A stretch of 64,000 bases of DNA from Shewanella khirikhana (GTDB lineage Bacteria > Pseudomonadota > Gammaproteobacteria > Enterobacterales > Shewanellaceae): assembly GCF_003957745.1 (NCBI RefSeq), contig NZ_CP020373.1:496001-560000 (forward strand). Direction: 5' to 3'. The position numbers and the translations under genes were made by a program. How positions within the stretch are numbered: position 1 is the stretch's first letter; the number at the start of each line of letters is the position of its first letter. Positions 25,572 through 36,400 of the stretch are shown here, piece by piece. The notes below the pieces were generated by a model that saw nothing but the letters and a program-made list of their open reading frames with translations, ran no database searches and was not told the DNA's origin.

Positions 25572-26507
25572 ATGGAATTAATCCGCGGAATTCACAATAT
25601 CTTGCCCGCCCATCGGGGATGTGTGCTAACCATCGGCAACTTTGACGGTGTCCATCGTGGGCACGCCAAAGTGATTGCCAGTTTGGTTGAGCGGGCCAAG
25701 CATTTTGGTCTGCCCGCGACCCTGATGACCTTCGAGCCCCAGCCGCAGGAGCTGTTCCGTGGTGATGATGCGCCGGCGCGCCTGAGTTTGCTGCGGGATA
25801 AGATAGTGCTGCTGGACGAGCTGGGAATTGACCGCCTGCTGTGCGTCAATTTCAATGCTAAGTTTGCCGCGATGGATCCTGAGCACTTTATTGAAGACCT
25901 GTTGGTGCGAAAGCTCGGGGTCAGGTATCTGGTGGTCGGTGACGATTTTTGCTTCGGTAAGAGCCGCGCCGGTAACTTTGAGATGCTGAAAAAAGCCGGC
26001 GAGCGTTTCGGTTTTGCCGTGGTCAATACCCACTCTTTTATGGTGGGCGACCTGAGGGTGAGTTCTACCGCGGTGCGTGAGCAGCTCGCCAAGGGCAATC
26101 TGGAGCAGGCAAGGCGCTTGCTCGGCCACCCTTTTACCCTATGTGGCCGGGTGGCCCACGGGCAAAAGATTGGCCGGACGATTGGCTTTCCCACCGCCAA
26201 TATTGCGCTTAAGCGTAAGGTGGTACCGGTGCGCGGCGTGTTCGCCGTCAAGCTGTGGTGGGATGGCAGTGATATATATGAAGGGGTTGCCAATGTGGGG
26301 TTCAGGCCCACAGTCAATGGACAGGTGTGCCAGCTTGAGGTGCATCTGTTTGATTTTGAAGGCGACCTCTATGGCAAACGGGTAGAAGTGGAACTGGTGG
26401 CGAAAATCCGCGACGAGCAGCCCTTCCAATCCCTAGACGCCCTGAAAAAACAGATTTGGAACGATGCCGACAGAGCCCGGGCTCTGCTTGGTGACGATGC
26501 AGGTTAA
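25572..26507 (+). CDS. ribF: Bifunctional riboflavin kinase / FAD synthetase
   Basis: 311 residues, normal for RibF. The N-terminal nucleotidyltransferase half has GNFDGVHRGH, RYLVVGDDFCFG and SSTAVR. The C-terminal flavokinase half has GRVAHGQKIGRTIGFPTAN and GVANVGFRPTV. It makes FMN from riboflavin and then FAD. The start at 25572 gives the normal N-terminus. No FMN riboswitch is seen upstream, as expected for this gene. ileS follows after 44 nt. Confidence 0.96.
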   Translation: MELIRGIHNILPAHRGCVLTIGNFDGVHRGHAKVIASLVERAKHFGLPATLMTFEPQPQELFRGDDAPARLSLLRDKIVLLDELGIDRLLCVNFNAKFAAMDPEHFIEDLLVRKLGVRYLVVGDDFCFGKSRAGNFEMLKKAGERFGFAVVNTHSFMVGDLRVSSTAVREQLAKGNLEQARRLLGHPFTLCGRVAHGQKIGRTIGFPTANIALKRKVVPVRGVFAVKLWWDGSDIYEGVANVGFRPTVNGQVCQLEVHLFDFEGDLYGKRVEVELVAKIRDEQPFQSLDALKKQIWNDADRARALLGDDAG

Positions 26508-26551
26508 GCAAAGAACGCTAAAACTATTTGGCAATTAACGGTATAGGATCG

Positions 26552-29374
26552 ATGAGCGACTATAAATCTACTTTGAATTTGCCGGAAACTGAGTTTCCGA
26601 TGCGTGGGAATCTGGCTAATCGCGAGCCCGCAATGCTTGAGCGCTGGAACAAGGACAAGCTGTATCAGCAGATCCGTGACAGCCGCATTGGTCGCAAGCC
26701 ATTTATCCTGCACGATGGCCCTCCATACGCCAACGGCAGCATTCACATTGGTCACTCTGTAAACAAGATCCTCAAAGACATCATTATCAAGTCCAAGACC
26801 ATGGCGGGCTTTGATGCCCCCTATGTGCCGGGTTGGGACTGCCACGGTCTGCCTATTGAGCTGAAAGTAGAGCAAAAAGTTGGTAAACCGGGTCAGAAGA
26901 TCTCTGCCGCTGAATTCCGTGAAGAGTGCCGCAAGTATGCTGCTGCTCAGGTTGATGGTCAGCGCGAAGACTTCATCCGTCTGGGCGTGCTGGGTGACTG
27001 GGACAAGCCATACCTGACCATGGACTTTGCCACTGAAGCCAACATCGTGCGTTCTCTGGCCAAAGTTATCTCCAACGGCCACCTGCAAAAAGGTGTGAAG
27101 CCGGTGCACTGGTGTACCGACTGTGGCTCAGCACTGGCCGAAGCTGAAGTGGAGTACGAAGATAAGACATCTCCTGCCATCGACGTAGGTTTCAATGTGG
27201 TTGATAAGTCTGCGCTGCTGGCCAAATTTGGCGTAGCTCAGTACGACCAAGATATCGCCATGGTCATCTGGACCACCACCCCCTGGACCCTGCCTGCCAA
27301 CCGCGCACTGGCCGTATCCGGCGACCTTGAATATGTGCTGGTATCTTTCACCAAAGACGAGGTTACCCGTGCCATTGTGGTGGCCGATGTGCTGCACGAA
27401 GACTGCGTGAAGCGTTTTGGCGCCGAGTCATTCGAAGTGCTGGGCCGCGTAAAAGGCAGCGAGCTTGAGCTGATGCGTTTTGCTCACCCCTTCCTCGACT
27501 TTGACGTGCCGGTGATTTTGGGTGACCACGTGACCACCGATGCCGGTACCGGCGTGGTGCACACCGCCCCTGGCCATGGCCAGGACGACTTCGTGGTAGG
27601 TCAGAAGTATGGTCTGGAAGTGGCCAACCCTGTGGGTGACAACGGCGTGTATAAGGCCGATACCCCTTTCTTTGCCGGTCAGCATGTATTTAAAGCCAAC
27701 GACAACGTGGTTGCGCTTTTGAAAGAAAAAGGCGCGCTGCTGAACCATGTGGCTTACCGTCACAGCTATCCACATTGCTGGCGCCACAAAACGCCAATCA
27801 TTTTCCGTGCAACCCCGCAGTGGTTTATCTCTATGGATAACCAGGGCCTGCGCAGCACTGCACTGGGCGAAATCAAAAACACCCAGTGGATCCCTGACTG
27901 GGGCCAGAGCCGCATCGAGACCATGGTAGCCAACCGTCCTGACTGGTGTATCTCCCGTCAGCGTACCTGGGGCGTGCCTATCACCTTGTTTGTTAACAAG
28001 GAAACCGAAGAGCTGCACCCAGATTCTGTCTCCTTGATGGAGCGCGTGGCGCACCGCATCGAGCAGCAGGGCATTCAGGCCTGGTGGGATCTGGACGCTG
28101 CCGAGCTGCTGGGTGATGAAGCCGACCAGTATCGCAAAGTGACCGATACGCTGGACGTCTGGTATGACTCAGGTTCTACCTTCGAAACCGTGGTAGCTGC
28201 CCGTCCTGAGTTCCAGGGCCATGGCGTGGATCTGTACCTGGAAGGCTCGGATCAGCACCGCGGCTGGTTTATGTCATCACTGATGCTGTCTACCGCCATG
28301 CATGCCAAGGCACCTTACAAGCAGGTGCTGACCCACGGCTTTACCGTGGACGGTAAGGGCCGCAAGATGTCCAAGTCTATCGGCAACGTGATTGCGCCTC
28401 AGGAAGTGACCAACAAGCTCGGCGCAGACATCCTGCGTTTGTGGGTAGCTGCTACCGATTACAGCGGTGAGATGAGCGTATCCGATGAAATCTTGAATCG
28501 CGCCGCCGACTCTTATCGCCGTATCCGTAACACAGGTCGTTTCCTGCTGGCGAACCTCAATGGTTTCGAGCCTGAAACCGACATGGTTGCCGTAGAGGAC
28601 ATGGTGGCGCTGGACCGCTGGATGGTGCGCCGTGCCGCCAAGGTGCAGAGCGAAATCATCGCCGCTTACGAGCAATACAATTTCCACATGGTGACCCATA
28701 AGCTGATGCAGTTCTGCTCGGTAGAACTTGGCAGTTTCTATCTGGACATCATCAAAGACCGTCAGTACACCGCCAAGCGTGAAAGCCATGCCCGTCGCAG
28801 CTGTCAATCGGCACTGTTCCACATCGCCGAAGCCATGGTGCGCTGGATTGCACCTGTGCTGAGCTTTACCGCCGATGAGATTTGGCAGCTGTTGCCTGGC
28901 AAGCGTGAAGCCTATGTGTTCACCCAGGAATGGTACGAAGGCCTGAAGCCGGTAACCCTGGAAAGCGATCTGGCCGATAGCCACTGGGAGTTGCTGCTCA
29001 GCGTTCGTAACGAAGTGAACAAAGAGCTTGAGCAGGCACGTCGCGACAAGGTGCTGGGTGGCTCACTGGAAGCAACCGTGACCCTGTTTGCTGATGCCGA
29101 ACTGGCAGCCAAGGTGGCTGTGCTCGGTGACGAGCTGCGCTTTGTGCTGTTGACCTCGGATGCCAAGGTGCTGCCAATCGATGCTGCGCCTGAGTCAGCT
29201 GTTGCCACTGAGATTGCCGGTCTGAAGGTGCTGGTTGCCAAGACTGACGCGGCCAAGTGTGAGCGCTGCTGGCATCACCGTGAAGATGTGGGTTCAGTTG
29301 AAGCGCACCCAAGCCTGTGTGGCCGCTGTGTGACCAACATTGAGGGTGACGGCGAAGCCCGCGCCTTCGCATAA
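26552..29374 (+). CDS. ileS: Isoleucyl-tRNA synthetase
   Basis: 940 residues, class I synthetase. The HIGH motif is in NGSIHIGHS, KMSKS is in GRKMSKSIGN, the CP1 editing domain has the WTTTPWTLPANRA segment, and the C-terminal zinc finger has CERCWHH...CGRC. It charges tRNA-Ile and edits valine. The start at 26552 (MSDYKSTL) fits the family. It lies in the ribF-ileS-lspA-fkpB-ispH order conserved in many gammaproteobacteria. Confidence 0.97.
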   Translation: MSDYKSTLNLPETEFPMRGNLANREPAMLERWNKDKLYQQIRDSRIGRKPFILHDGPPYANGSIHIGHSVNKILKDIIIKSKTMAGFDAPYVPGWDCHGLPIELKVEQKVGKPGQKISAAEFREECRKYAAAQVDGQREDFIRLGVLGDWDKPYLTMDFATEANIVRSLAKVISNGHLQKGVKPVHWCTDCGSALAEAEVEYEDKTSPAIDVGFNVVDKSALLAKFGVAQYDQDIAMVIWTTTPWTLPANRALAVSGDLEYVLVSFTKDEVTRAIVVADVLHEDCVKRFGAESFEVLGRVKGSELELMRFAHPFLDFDVPVILGDHVTTDAGTGVVHTAPGHGQDDFVVGQKYGLEVANPVGDNGVYKADTPFFAGQHVFKANDNVVALLKEKGALLNHVAYRHSYPHCWRHKTPIIFRATPQWFISMDNQGLRSTALGEIKNTQWIPDWGQSRIETMVANRPDWCISRQRTWGVPITLFVNKETEELHPDSVSLMERVAHRIEQQGIQAWWDLDAAELLGDEADQYRKVTDTLDVWYDSGSTFETVVAARPEFQGHGVDLYLEGSDQHRGWFMSSLMLSTAMHAKAPYKQVLTHGFTVDGKGRKMSKSIGNVIAPQEVTNKLGADILRLWVAATDYSGEMSVSDEILNRAADSYRRIRNTGRFLLANLNGFEPETDMVAVEDMVALDRWMVRRAAKVQSEIIAAYEQYNFHMVTHKLMQFCSVELGSFYLDIIKDRQYTAKRESHARRSCQSALFHIAEAMVRWIAPVLSFTADEIWQLLPGKREAYVFTQEWYEGLKPVTLESDLADSHWELLLSVRNEVNKELEQARRDKVLGGSLEATVTLFADAELAAKVAVLGDELRFVLLTSDAKVLPIDAAPESAVATEIAGLKVLVAKTDAAKCERCWHHREDVGSVEAHPSLCGRCVTNIEGDGEARAFA

Positions 29375-29382
29375 GGATGGCC

Positions 29383-29889
29383 ATGCAATTGAATTGGAAA
29401 GAAAGTGGCCTGCGCTGGTATTGGGTAGTAGTGGTGGTGTTTTTGGCCGACCAGCTGTCCAAGCAGTGGGTACTGGCCAACTTTGACCTGTACGAGTCGG
29501 TCAAGCTGCTGCCGTTTTTTAACTTCACCTATGTGCGCAACTATGGCGCAGCTTTCAGCTTCCTGCATGATGCAGGGGGCTGGCAGCGCTGGCTGTTTAC
29601 GGCGGTGGCCGTGGGCTTCAGTGTGCTGTTAACCATTTGGCTGCGTAAGCAGCCAGCCAATATGGTGCGGCTGAATTTGGCCTACACCCTGGTGATTGGC
29701 GGAGCGCTTGGTAATCTGATTGACCGTCTGCAACATGGCTTTGTGGTGGATTTCCTCGATTTCTATTGGAACACCGCCCATTACCCGGCGTTCAACATAG
29801 CCGATGCCGCCATCTTTATTGGTGCCGTGCTGATTATTATCGACAGCTTTAAAGCGTCCAGCTCGGATGACAAGGCCATCAAGGAGTAA
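29383..29889 (+). CDS. lspA: Prolipoprotein signal peptidase (signal peptidase II)
   Basis: 168 residues with four transmembrane helices. The catalytic aspartates lie in GNLIDRL and FNIADAAI, and VRNYGAAFSFL is the conserved first box. It removes signal peptides from diacylglyceryl-modified prolipoproteins such as the hexosaminidase encoded near 52 kb. Two ATG codons are close; the second (29383) has AAGGA at correct spacing, so it is preferred. It begins 8 nt after ileS. Confidence 0.96.
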   Translation: MQLNWKESGLRWYWVVVVVFLADQLSKQWVLANFDLYESVKLLPFFNFTYVRNYGAAFSFLHDAGGWQRWLFTAVAVGFSVLLTIWLRKQPANMVRLNLAYTLVIGGALGNLIDRLQHGFVVDFLDFYWNTAHYPAFNIADAAIFIGAVLIIIDSFKASSSDDKAIKE

Positions 29890-29892
29890 CAC

Positions 29893-30312
29893 ATGAGCCA
29901 AAAGTCGTTGCTGTGCCATATGAATATTCTCTTGTCTGACGGCTCTACCGCCGACAGTACCAAGGCGTCGGGTAAGCCTGCGCGCCTCAATATTGGTGAT
30001 GGCAGCCTGAGCCCCGCATTTGAAGCTGAGCTTGGCGCACTGAAGGTCGGTGATTCACACAAGTTTACCCTGCAGCCACAGGATGCCTTTGGTGATGTGA
30101 ATCCAGATGCGATTCATCATCTCGATCGCAGCCGCTTCCCTGCCGATATGCAGTTGGAAACCGGTGTGATAGTCAGTTTTGCAGGCCCCGGTGGCAGCGA
30201 AATTCCTGGTATTGTCCGTGATGTGGCCGGCGATTCTGTGACGGTCGATCTGAACCATCCACTGGCCGGTCAGGCTGTGACCTTCGAGCTGGAAGTGCTG
30301 GAGGAGCTCTGA
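29893..30312 (+). CDS. fkpB: FKBP-type peptidyl-prolyl isomerase (SlpA/FkpB)
   Basis: 139 residues. The small SlyD-like FKBP fold is shown by LSPAFEAELGALKVGD, QPQDAFGDVNPD and VTVDLNHPLAGQAVTFELEV. It lacks the metal-binding tail of SlyD. Cytoplasmic isomerase/chaperone; its position between lspA and ispH is conserved in E. coli. Three nt separate it from lspA and its stop overlaps ispH. Confidence 0.95.
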   Translation: MSQKSLLCHMNILLSDGSTADSTKASGKPARLNIGDGSLSPAFEAELGALKVGDSHKFTLQPQDAFGDVNPDAIHHLDRSRFPADMQLETGVIVSFAGPGGSEIPGIVRDVAGDSVTVDLNHPLAGQAVTFELEVLEEL

Positions 30313-31253
30313 TGACTGGACAGATGAACATTCTGCTCGCCAATCCACGCGGCTTTTGTGCCGGGGTTGACCGTGCCATCAGCATCGTTGAGCGCGCCCT
30401 TGAGCTGTTTTCGCCACCTATATATGTGCGTCACGAAGTGGTGCACAACCGTTATGTGGTGCAAAACCTCAAAGACCGTGGTGCGATCTTTGTCGAAGAG
30501 TTGGATCAGGTGCCGGACAACAGCATAGTGATCTTCTCTGCCCACGGGGTGTCGCAGGCGGTGCGGGCCGAGGCCAAAAAGCGTGGCCTTAAGGTATTCG
30601 ATGCCACTTGCCCGCTGGTGACCAAGGTGCACCTGCAGGTAACCCGTGCCAGCCGCAAAGGGGTTGAATGCATCCTGATTGGCCATGAAGGCCATCCGGA
30701 AGTTGAAGGCACTATGGGTCAGTACGATAACCCTGAGGGGGGCGTTTATCTGATTGAGTCGGTGGAAGACGTCGAAGCGCTTCAGGTGAAAGACCCGGAT
30801 AACCTGTGCTTCGTTACCCAAACTACTCTGTCGGTTGATGATACTCTGGACATCATCGCGGCTCTGCAGGCGAAGTTTCCGTCCATTGAGGGACCACGCA
30901 AGGACGATATTTGCTACGCCACTCAAAATCGCCAGGATGCAGTGCGCAGTCTGGCGACTCAGGCCAAGCTATTTATCGTGGTGGGTTCGAAAAACAGCTC
31001 CAACTCCAACCGCCTGCGGGAGCTTGCCGAAAAGTCGGGTACCCAGGCCTATCTTGTCGATAGTGCGGCTGACGTGAAGGCCGAGTGGTTCGCTGGCGTG
31101 GATAAAGTGGCTGTTACTGCCGGTGCATCAGCGCCGGAAGTGCTGGTAAAGCAGGTTATCGATGCAATTACCCATCTGGCCCCCAGCGTGGTGACAGAGG
31201 TCGAAGGTCGCAAAGAAGACGTTGTTTTTGCGGTACCAGTCGAACTTAGGTGA
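30312..31253 (+). CDS. ispH: 4-hydroxy-3-methylbut-2-enyl diphosphate reductase
   Basis: 313 residues. The three iron-sulfur cysteines are in PRGFCAGV (Cys16), FDATCPLV and DICYATQNRQ, and the histidines in RHEVVHN and GHEGHPE line the active site. It makes IPP and DMAPP in the last step of the MEP isoprenoid pathway. The chosen ATG overlaps the fkpB stop and has GAGGAG at good spacing; an ATG four codons later (MNILLANP) matches the E. coli N-terminus and is an alternative. A terminator follows. Confidence 0.96.
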   Translation: MTGQMNILLANPRGFCAGVDRAISIVERALELFSPPIYVRHEVVHNRYVVQNLKDRGAIFVEELDQVPDNSIVIFSAHGVSQAVRAEAKKRGLKVFDATCPLVTKVHLQVTRASRKGVECILIGHEGHPEVEGTMGQYDNPEGGVYLIESVEDVEALQVKDPDNLCFVTQTTLSVDDTLDIIAALQAKFPSIEGPRKDDICYATQNRQDAVRSLATQAKLFIVVGSKNSSNSNRLRELAEKSGTQAYLVDSAADVKAEWFAGVDKVAVTAGASAPEVLVKQVIDAITHLAPSVVTEVEGRKEDVVFAVPVELR

Positions 31254-31273
31254 TTGTTTGAAAAGAAAATGTT

Positions 31274-31301
31274 AAAAAAGAGGCGCAAGCCTCTTTTTTT
31301 A
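31274..31301 (+). terminator. Rho-independent terminator of ispH
   Basis: Stem AGAGGC/GCCTCT with GCAA loop and a seven-T run, 25 nt after ispH. It separates the housekeeping operon from the pilus genes. A TATAAT hexamer at 31320-31325 could be the -10 of the pilus operon, but no good -35 is seen. Confidence 0.88.
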
Positions 31302-31482
31302 TTGGCGTAAAGTTCTAGGTATAATGGTTCATCTTTTTAGATGCTATTGTTACTGGCAGCAAACAATCGACTCAACTATGATTAACCTGTAGAATCAAAT
31401 GTAGACTTAAGATTAAGATTTTAAAGGGTAATTTTCTGGTTTGGTCGTCAAAAAAATGTCGAATTCGGGAGATTTGACACCG

Positions 31483-32037
31483 ATGAAAAAGTACAGGAAT
31501 GGATTTTCCTTGATTGAAGTGATGGTCGCACTGGTCATACTGGTGATTGGCCTTATTGGCATATTCAATCTTCACACAGTCGCCAAACAGAGTAGCTTTG
31601 AATCTTTCCAGCAGACTCAGGCGGCGTATTTTGCGTCTGACATCATCAGCCGGATGAAGCTGAATAAGCCAGAGCTGGCTAATTATGCTGGTACCTACAA
31701 TGGCAGCCTGGCTGACCCTGGTACATCTTGTGACGTTGCCGTTGGGGCCAATACTATTTGTACCAATACCGAAACCCGAGATTGGGATAAGTATCAGTGG
31801 GAGCAGCTTTTCAGTGGCTCATCTGAGGCCACCGGTGGTCGTGATATTGGTGGTTTGGATAAGCCAATCGCCTGCATCCGCGTTCAAAACACCGGCGATG
31901 TCACCGTCGTGATGACCTGGCGCGGGATCCGTGAGGTGAGCGATGGTGGTGATTCCGCCGCCGATAGCTTTGTGAAAGACTGTGGCACTAAAAATAACCG
32001 TCGCCGCGTGTTTGTCATTAATACCGTGATTATCTAG
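31483..32037 (+). CDS. pilV: Type IV pilus minor pilin PilV
   Basis: 184 residues. Class III prepilin leader cut after Gly in RNGFSLIEVMV, with Phe at +1 and Glu at +5, followed by the hydrophobic N-terminal helix. The C-terminal half has several cysteines, as in PilV. Minor pilins prime the pilus fibre and present PilY1 at the tip. An upstream in-frame ATG at 31456 exists but the GGGAGA site fits 31483. First gene of pilVWX-pilY1-pilE. Confidence 0.88.
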   Translation: MKKYRNGFSLIEVMVALVILVIGLIGIFNLHTVAKQSSFESFQQTQAAYFASDIISRMKLNKPELANYAGTYNGSLADPGTSCDVAVGANTICTNTETRDWDKYQWEQLFSGSSEATGGRDIGGLDKPIACIRVQNTGDVTVVMTWRGIREVSDGGDSAADSFVKDCGTKNNRRRVFVINTVII

Positions 32038-32047
32038 GAAGCCAGTG

Positions 32048-33028
32048 ATGTTGACGAAGTTAAGGATACAACGAGGATTGTCGCTGGTTGAATTGATGGT
32101 CGCCTTGGTCATAGGGTTATTTTTGACCGGCGGCATTTTCGCGATGTTTTCCATGTCTGCTACCAACGTAACCACAACCAGTCAGTATGGCCAGCTTCAG
32201 GAGAATGGCCGTATTGCATTGGCGATTCTGGAGCGGGATCTGACACAGCTGGGGTTTATGGGGGACATCACCGGAACCGACTTTATTGTTGGTGGTAACA
32301 CAACGCTGGACTCTCTTCCCGCTCTTGCCCTTGACTGCGTTGGTGCCGGAGCCAACAACGCAACCTTCCCGAATAACACGCCAGCTCATTTTCGCAAACT
32401 TTGGGGTTATGAAAGTGGTGTCAGTGCGGACTCTCTGACTTGTTTAGGAGCATCAGGTGTTGTGTCTGGCACTGACGTTCTTCAGGTCAAAAGAGTCATA
32501 GGGCCAAATGTTGCAGCGGCTGGTGCTACAGCTGGGCGCTTTTATCTGGCGACCACCTCAAATCAAGCCATTTTCTTTGCCGGTGGCGCGGTACCTGTGC
32601 TCGAGAATGCGCGGTTTTGGGAGTACCAGCATCATGTCTATTTCATTGCCAATAACACAGCAGGCGTTCCGGAACTGAGGCGTAAAACTCTGTCGAGCAC
32701 CGGCATGAGCAACGATGAGCAGTTGGTGGAAGGTATCGAGAATATGCGCATCATGTATGGCTTTGACAATGACGGCGATGATACCGCTGATACTTATATG
32801 CCGGTTCAAAATGTCACCACATTAATGTGGGACAACGAATTGTTCCAACGCTTGGTTGCGCTTCGGATCTATTTATTGGTTCGATCTGTACAGCCTGACA
32901 GAACCTACAAAAATGATGTGCAATACACCCTGGGAGATAAGGTGATTGCAGCGCCCAATGATAATTTCAGGCGTAAAGTGGTTTCAACAACCATAGTGCT
33001 CGAAAACCCGGTACTGATAAGGAATTGA
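32048..33028 (+). CDS. pilW: Type IV pilus minor pilin PilW
   Basis: 326 residues, typical for PilW. Prepilin peptidase site in QRGLSLVELMVAL (cut after Gly, Leu at +1, Glu at +5), then a long globular domain. AGGAAG precedes the ATG; a GTG one codon earlier is less likely. It lies 10 nt after pilV. Confidence 0.9.
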   Translation: MLTKLRIQRGLSLVELMVALVIGLFLTGGIFAMFSMSATNVTTTSQYGQLQENGRIALAILERDLTQLGFMGDITGTDFIVGGNTTLDSLPALALDCVGAGANNATFPNNTPAHFRKLWGYESGVSADSLTCLGASGVVSGTDVLQVKRVIGPNVAAAGATAGRFYLATTSNQAIFFAGGAVPVLENARFWEYQHHVYFIANNTAGVPELRRKTLSSTGMSNDEQLVEGIENMRIMYGFDNDGDDTADTYMPVQNVTTLMWDNELFQRLVALRIYLLVRSVQPDRTYKNDVQYTLGDKVIAAPNDNFRRKVVSTTIVLENPVLIRN

Positions 33029-33029
33029 T

Positions 33030-33464
33030 ATGAGAAAAGAGCAAGGCATGGTGCTGTTTGTAGCGCTTATTGTCCTGATAATCATGACGGTTATCGGTGT
33101 CGCTTTGGCTGTCAATTCCGGTCAGTCACTTCGTATGGCGGGTGCCGGTGCTGAAAGAATTGAGGCAATGTCCGGTGCTCAGGGAGCTCAGGATAGAGTG
33201 ATCAACAATAATAAAGGTGCGGCACTCGCTAACTTAGGGGCTGGTGGCATTCAAGAGCGAGTTGATGCCTTCAATAGTGATTCTGAAATATTACCGTTGA
33301 CGTTGGGTGATGTCAGCTGTCAACGAAGCTCCAGAGCATCTGGAGCGAATCTCATCAGCTGTCGGCGTGCGGAAATTACCACGACGACGACATACGGGCG
33401 TAAGGGACTGGGGCAGTTGCAGATAGTCTCAGGGATTGAACAGCAGGTTCTGACCGGGAATTAA
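33030..33464 (+). CDS. pilX: Type IV pilus minor pilin-like protein PilX
   Basis: 144 residues. It begins MRKEQGMVLFVALIVLIIMTVIG: a Gly before the hydrophobic helix, without the usual Glu at +5. That is the PilX type, which resembles the type II secretion pseudopilin GspK class. Position between pilW and pilY1 supports the name. It starts 2 nt after the pilW stop. Confidence 0.88.
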   Translation: MRKEQGMVLFVALIVLIIMTVIGVALAVNSGQSLRMAGAGAERIEAMSGAQGAQDRVINNNKGAALANLGAGGIQERVDAFNSDSEILPLTLGDVSCQRSSRASGANLISCRRAEITTTTTYGRKGLGQLQIVSGIEQQVLTGN

Positions 33465-33468
33465 GATT

Positions 33469-36400
33469 ATGTTCAGGAAAACCATCGTTGGTGTGGCCGC
33501 TGCGCTCACCGTTATGTCTGGTGTTAGCTTTGGTGATGACACTGAGCTGTATCTTATTGAATCCAACGTTAGGGTAGGGAAAAGGCCACAGGTACTGTTC
33601 GTCTTCGATAACTCAGGCAGTATGTCCACGGAAGACCAAAACTCAAGCAGCTCCTATTGTTCCCCGGCTGAAGCGACTGCTGGCACCTGTACTTTGGACC
33701 CAAATTTCGTCGAATTTGCGGAAAGTTACTCCGGTTATATTAACGACAATGCCATATATTGGAATTCTGGCGGGATAGACGGCAGTAGTACCATGCCGAC
33801 ACCCGAAAACCCAACGGATAGTCGCCGTTTTTTTCATGAAAACAACAATTGTAATGGCGCAAAAAAAGCCTTGGCGAGCCGTGGTCGATATACCGGTTAT
33901 ATGTGGGAACGCAACAAAACCGGAAATACCTATGCTTGGGAAGACCTGAAGGAAAATGAGGGTCTCAATAAAAATGATATTTTTGATTGTTGGCAAGATT
34001 GGAATGAATCAGACCCTTCTAACCCCGGCAGCACCTATTCTACAGATGGCTATCCACAAAATGGTGCTAAAGATGGTTATGTCTCCGATAGACCAGCGAC
34101 CTCCCCTCCATTAGGCCGCCCAGTTACCCTTTATACTCCTCACTATCTAGTTTGGTACAAATGGGCCACTACAACTACCGATGGACAGAATAGCGGTGGT
34201 ACTGGAACGCGTTTGGAGGTTGCCAAGGAAGCAATGCAGGATGCCTTGGAAAACCTGAGTATTCCGATTGATGCTGGTTTGGCGATTTTCAATTTAAACT
34301 ATCCAGAAGATGGCAATGCGGATGGCGGCCGGATTGTTTATCCAATTCAGGAAATGACATCAAGCAACGTGAACTCTCTGGTAACTTTGATTAATAGTAC
34401 GCCAGCACAAACTAATACACCACTCTGTGAAACCTTATACGAAGCATATCAGTATTTTAGTGGTGGGCCTGTTACTTATGGAAATAAGGATGCCAACGGA
34501 AAGGGCTGGTACAAAATTGACGGATATCAGGTTAATACGCCGCCAAGTATTTTGAGTGAAGGTAACTACACAACGCCCTTCAAGAAATGTCCCGATGTTG
34601 GTTATGTAATCTATATTACAGATGGTGCCCCAACACTGGACAATCACGCAGATACTAGCATTAGTACTTTAATAGGAAATGCCAAGGTCAAGGCTGACTA
34701 TAGTACAGTGAGTTATTACGATTCTTATCTTGACGAGGAAAAGGAAAGTTATTTCCCTGCGCTCGCAGCATATATGTTTAACAATGATTTGGTATCTGGG
34801 CCCGTAGACTCCAAGGGTAACGATAACAAGCAATCCGTCAGGTTATTTACAATCGGCTTTTCTGCAGGCGCCGATGCCGCGGCAGAGTTGTTGGAGGAGG
34901 CCGCCTTCAGGGGGGGGAATCCTCGAAATGATAGTGGAGTATCAAAAGGCTATTATCGGGCTGCAACGGGTCTGGATTTGGCTGCAGCGTTGGAAGATGC
35001 GCTGAAGACGATTTTGGCGGTCGATTCTTCGTTCACATCGCCCAGTATTGCCAGTAATAACTTTGACAAAACCCAAACTTATAACTCAGCCTATTATGCG
35101 ATGTTTCTTCCTGGCAGTGGCCCCAGATGGAGTGGGAATCTTAAGAAACTCAAAGTAACGGCATCTGGTGAATTGGTCGCGCCTGGTCCAACAGCTAATG
35201 CTATTGATGAGGCTGGCAACATTTCCTCGACAACCTGCACTTATTGGAACTCATGTGCTTCGAGTGCTCCCGATGGGAATAGGGTCAATTCTGGTGGGGT
35301 ACTGCCTAAGCTGAGGGCAAAGCTAAAATCCAGGAAGATTCTTACCAACGTTGGCGGTTTGACCGATATTGACAATGTTGCTGAGTCAACGATGTACAGT
35401 TTGCTCGGTAGTCCAGCGGCAGAATCTGAAGCTGTAGCTGTTCAGACTCATCTGGATTGGCTGTATGGCGTCGATGTTGACAACGACGACAATGATTTTG
35501 ATGCTGATGGAAAACCAATTGTTACGGATGCCCGTGAAGATATTATGGGAGACCCTCTGCACTCCAAACCGTTGGCTATTAACTTTGGCGAATCCACCTC
35601 AAGTTTGGATGTGCGAGTCTTGGTAGGCACTAACCAAGGTTTGCTGCACATGTTCAAAGACTCTGATACAGGCAGCAATGATTACAGCGTTGGTACTGTT
35701 GATGAGTCCTGGGCTTTTATTCCGGCAGAGCTAATCGATAACTTACCTGCTCTGAGACAAAACGAAGCAACTGGAACGCATAATGTGTATGGCTTGGACT
35801 CATCACCCGTTGCTTACACCAAAACAGATGCGTCGGGTAAGGTGATTGAAGCCTGGGTATACATAGGTATGCGCAGAGGTGGTTCATCTTATTACGCATT
35901 GAATATTACTTCACCCGACTCGCCAGTGCTTGGCTGGGTGATCAACCCGAGCTCGGATGGATTCACCAATTTAGGCCAGACATGGTCTGAGCCAGTCGTC
36001 ACTACGGTTCCCGGTGTGGATGGCCCTGTGCTGATATTTGGTGGAGGCTATGGTGATTCCAGCGCTGGTAAAGGTAAGGGTGTTTATATTGTAGAAGCCT
36101 TAACCGGTAAAAAAATACATCATTTTGTTCATGATGATATGGACGCCATTCCGAACAAAGTTGCTGTTCTTGACAGTAATAACGATGGTGCCACCGACAG
36201 AATCTATGCTACCGATATAAGTGGCAATGTATGGCGTATGGACTTGGCAAACAAGGTTCCTGGAGATTGGACGACCTTTAAGTTTGCCTCTATCGGCAGT
36301 ACTTCGCCCAACAATCGGATGTTTTTTGCTGAGCCGACAGTTGCTCAGACTCAGTTCACCAATCTTCATTCGGAAAGCGGCGTATTGTCTTATCAGACAA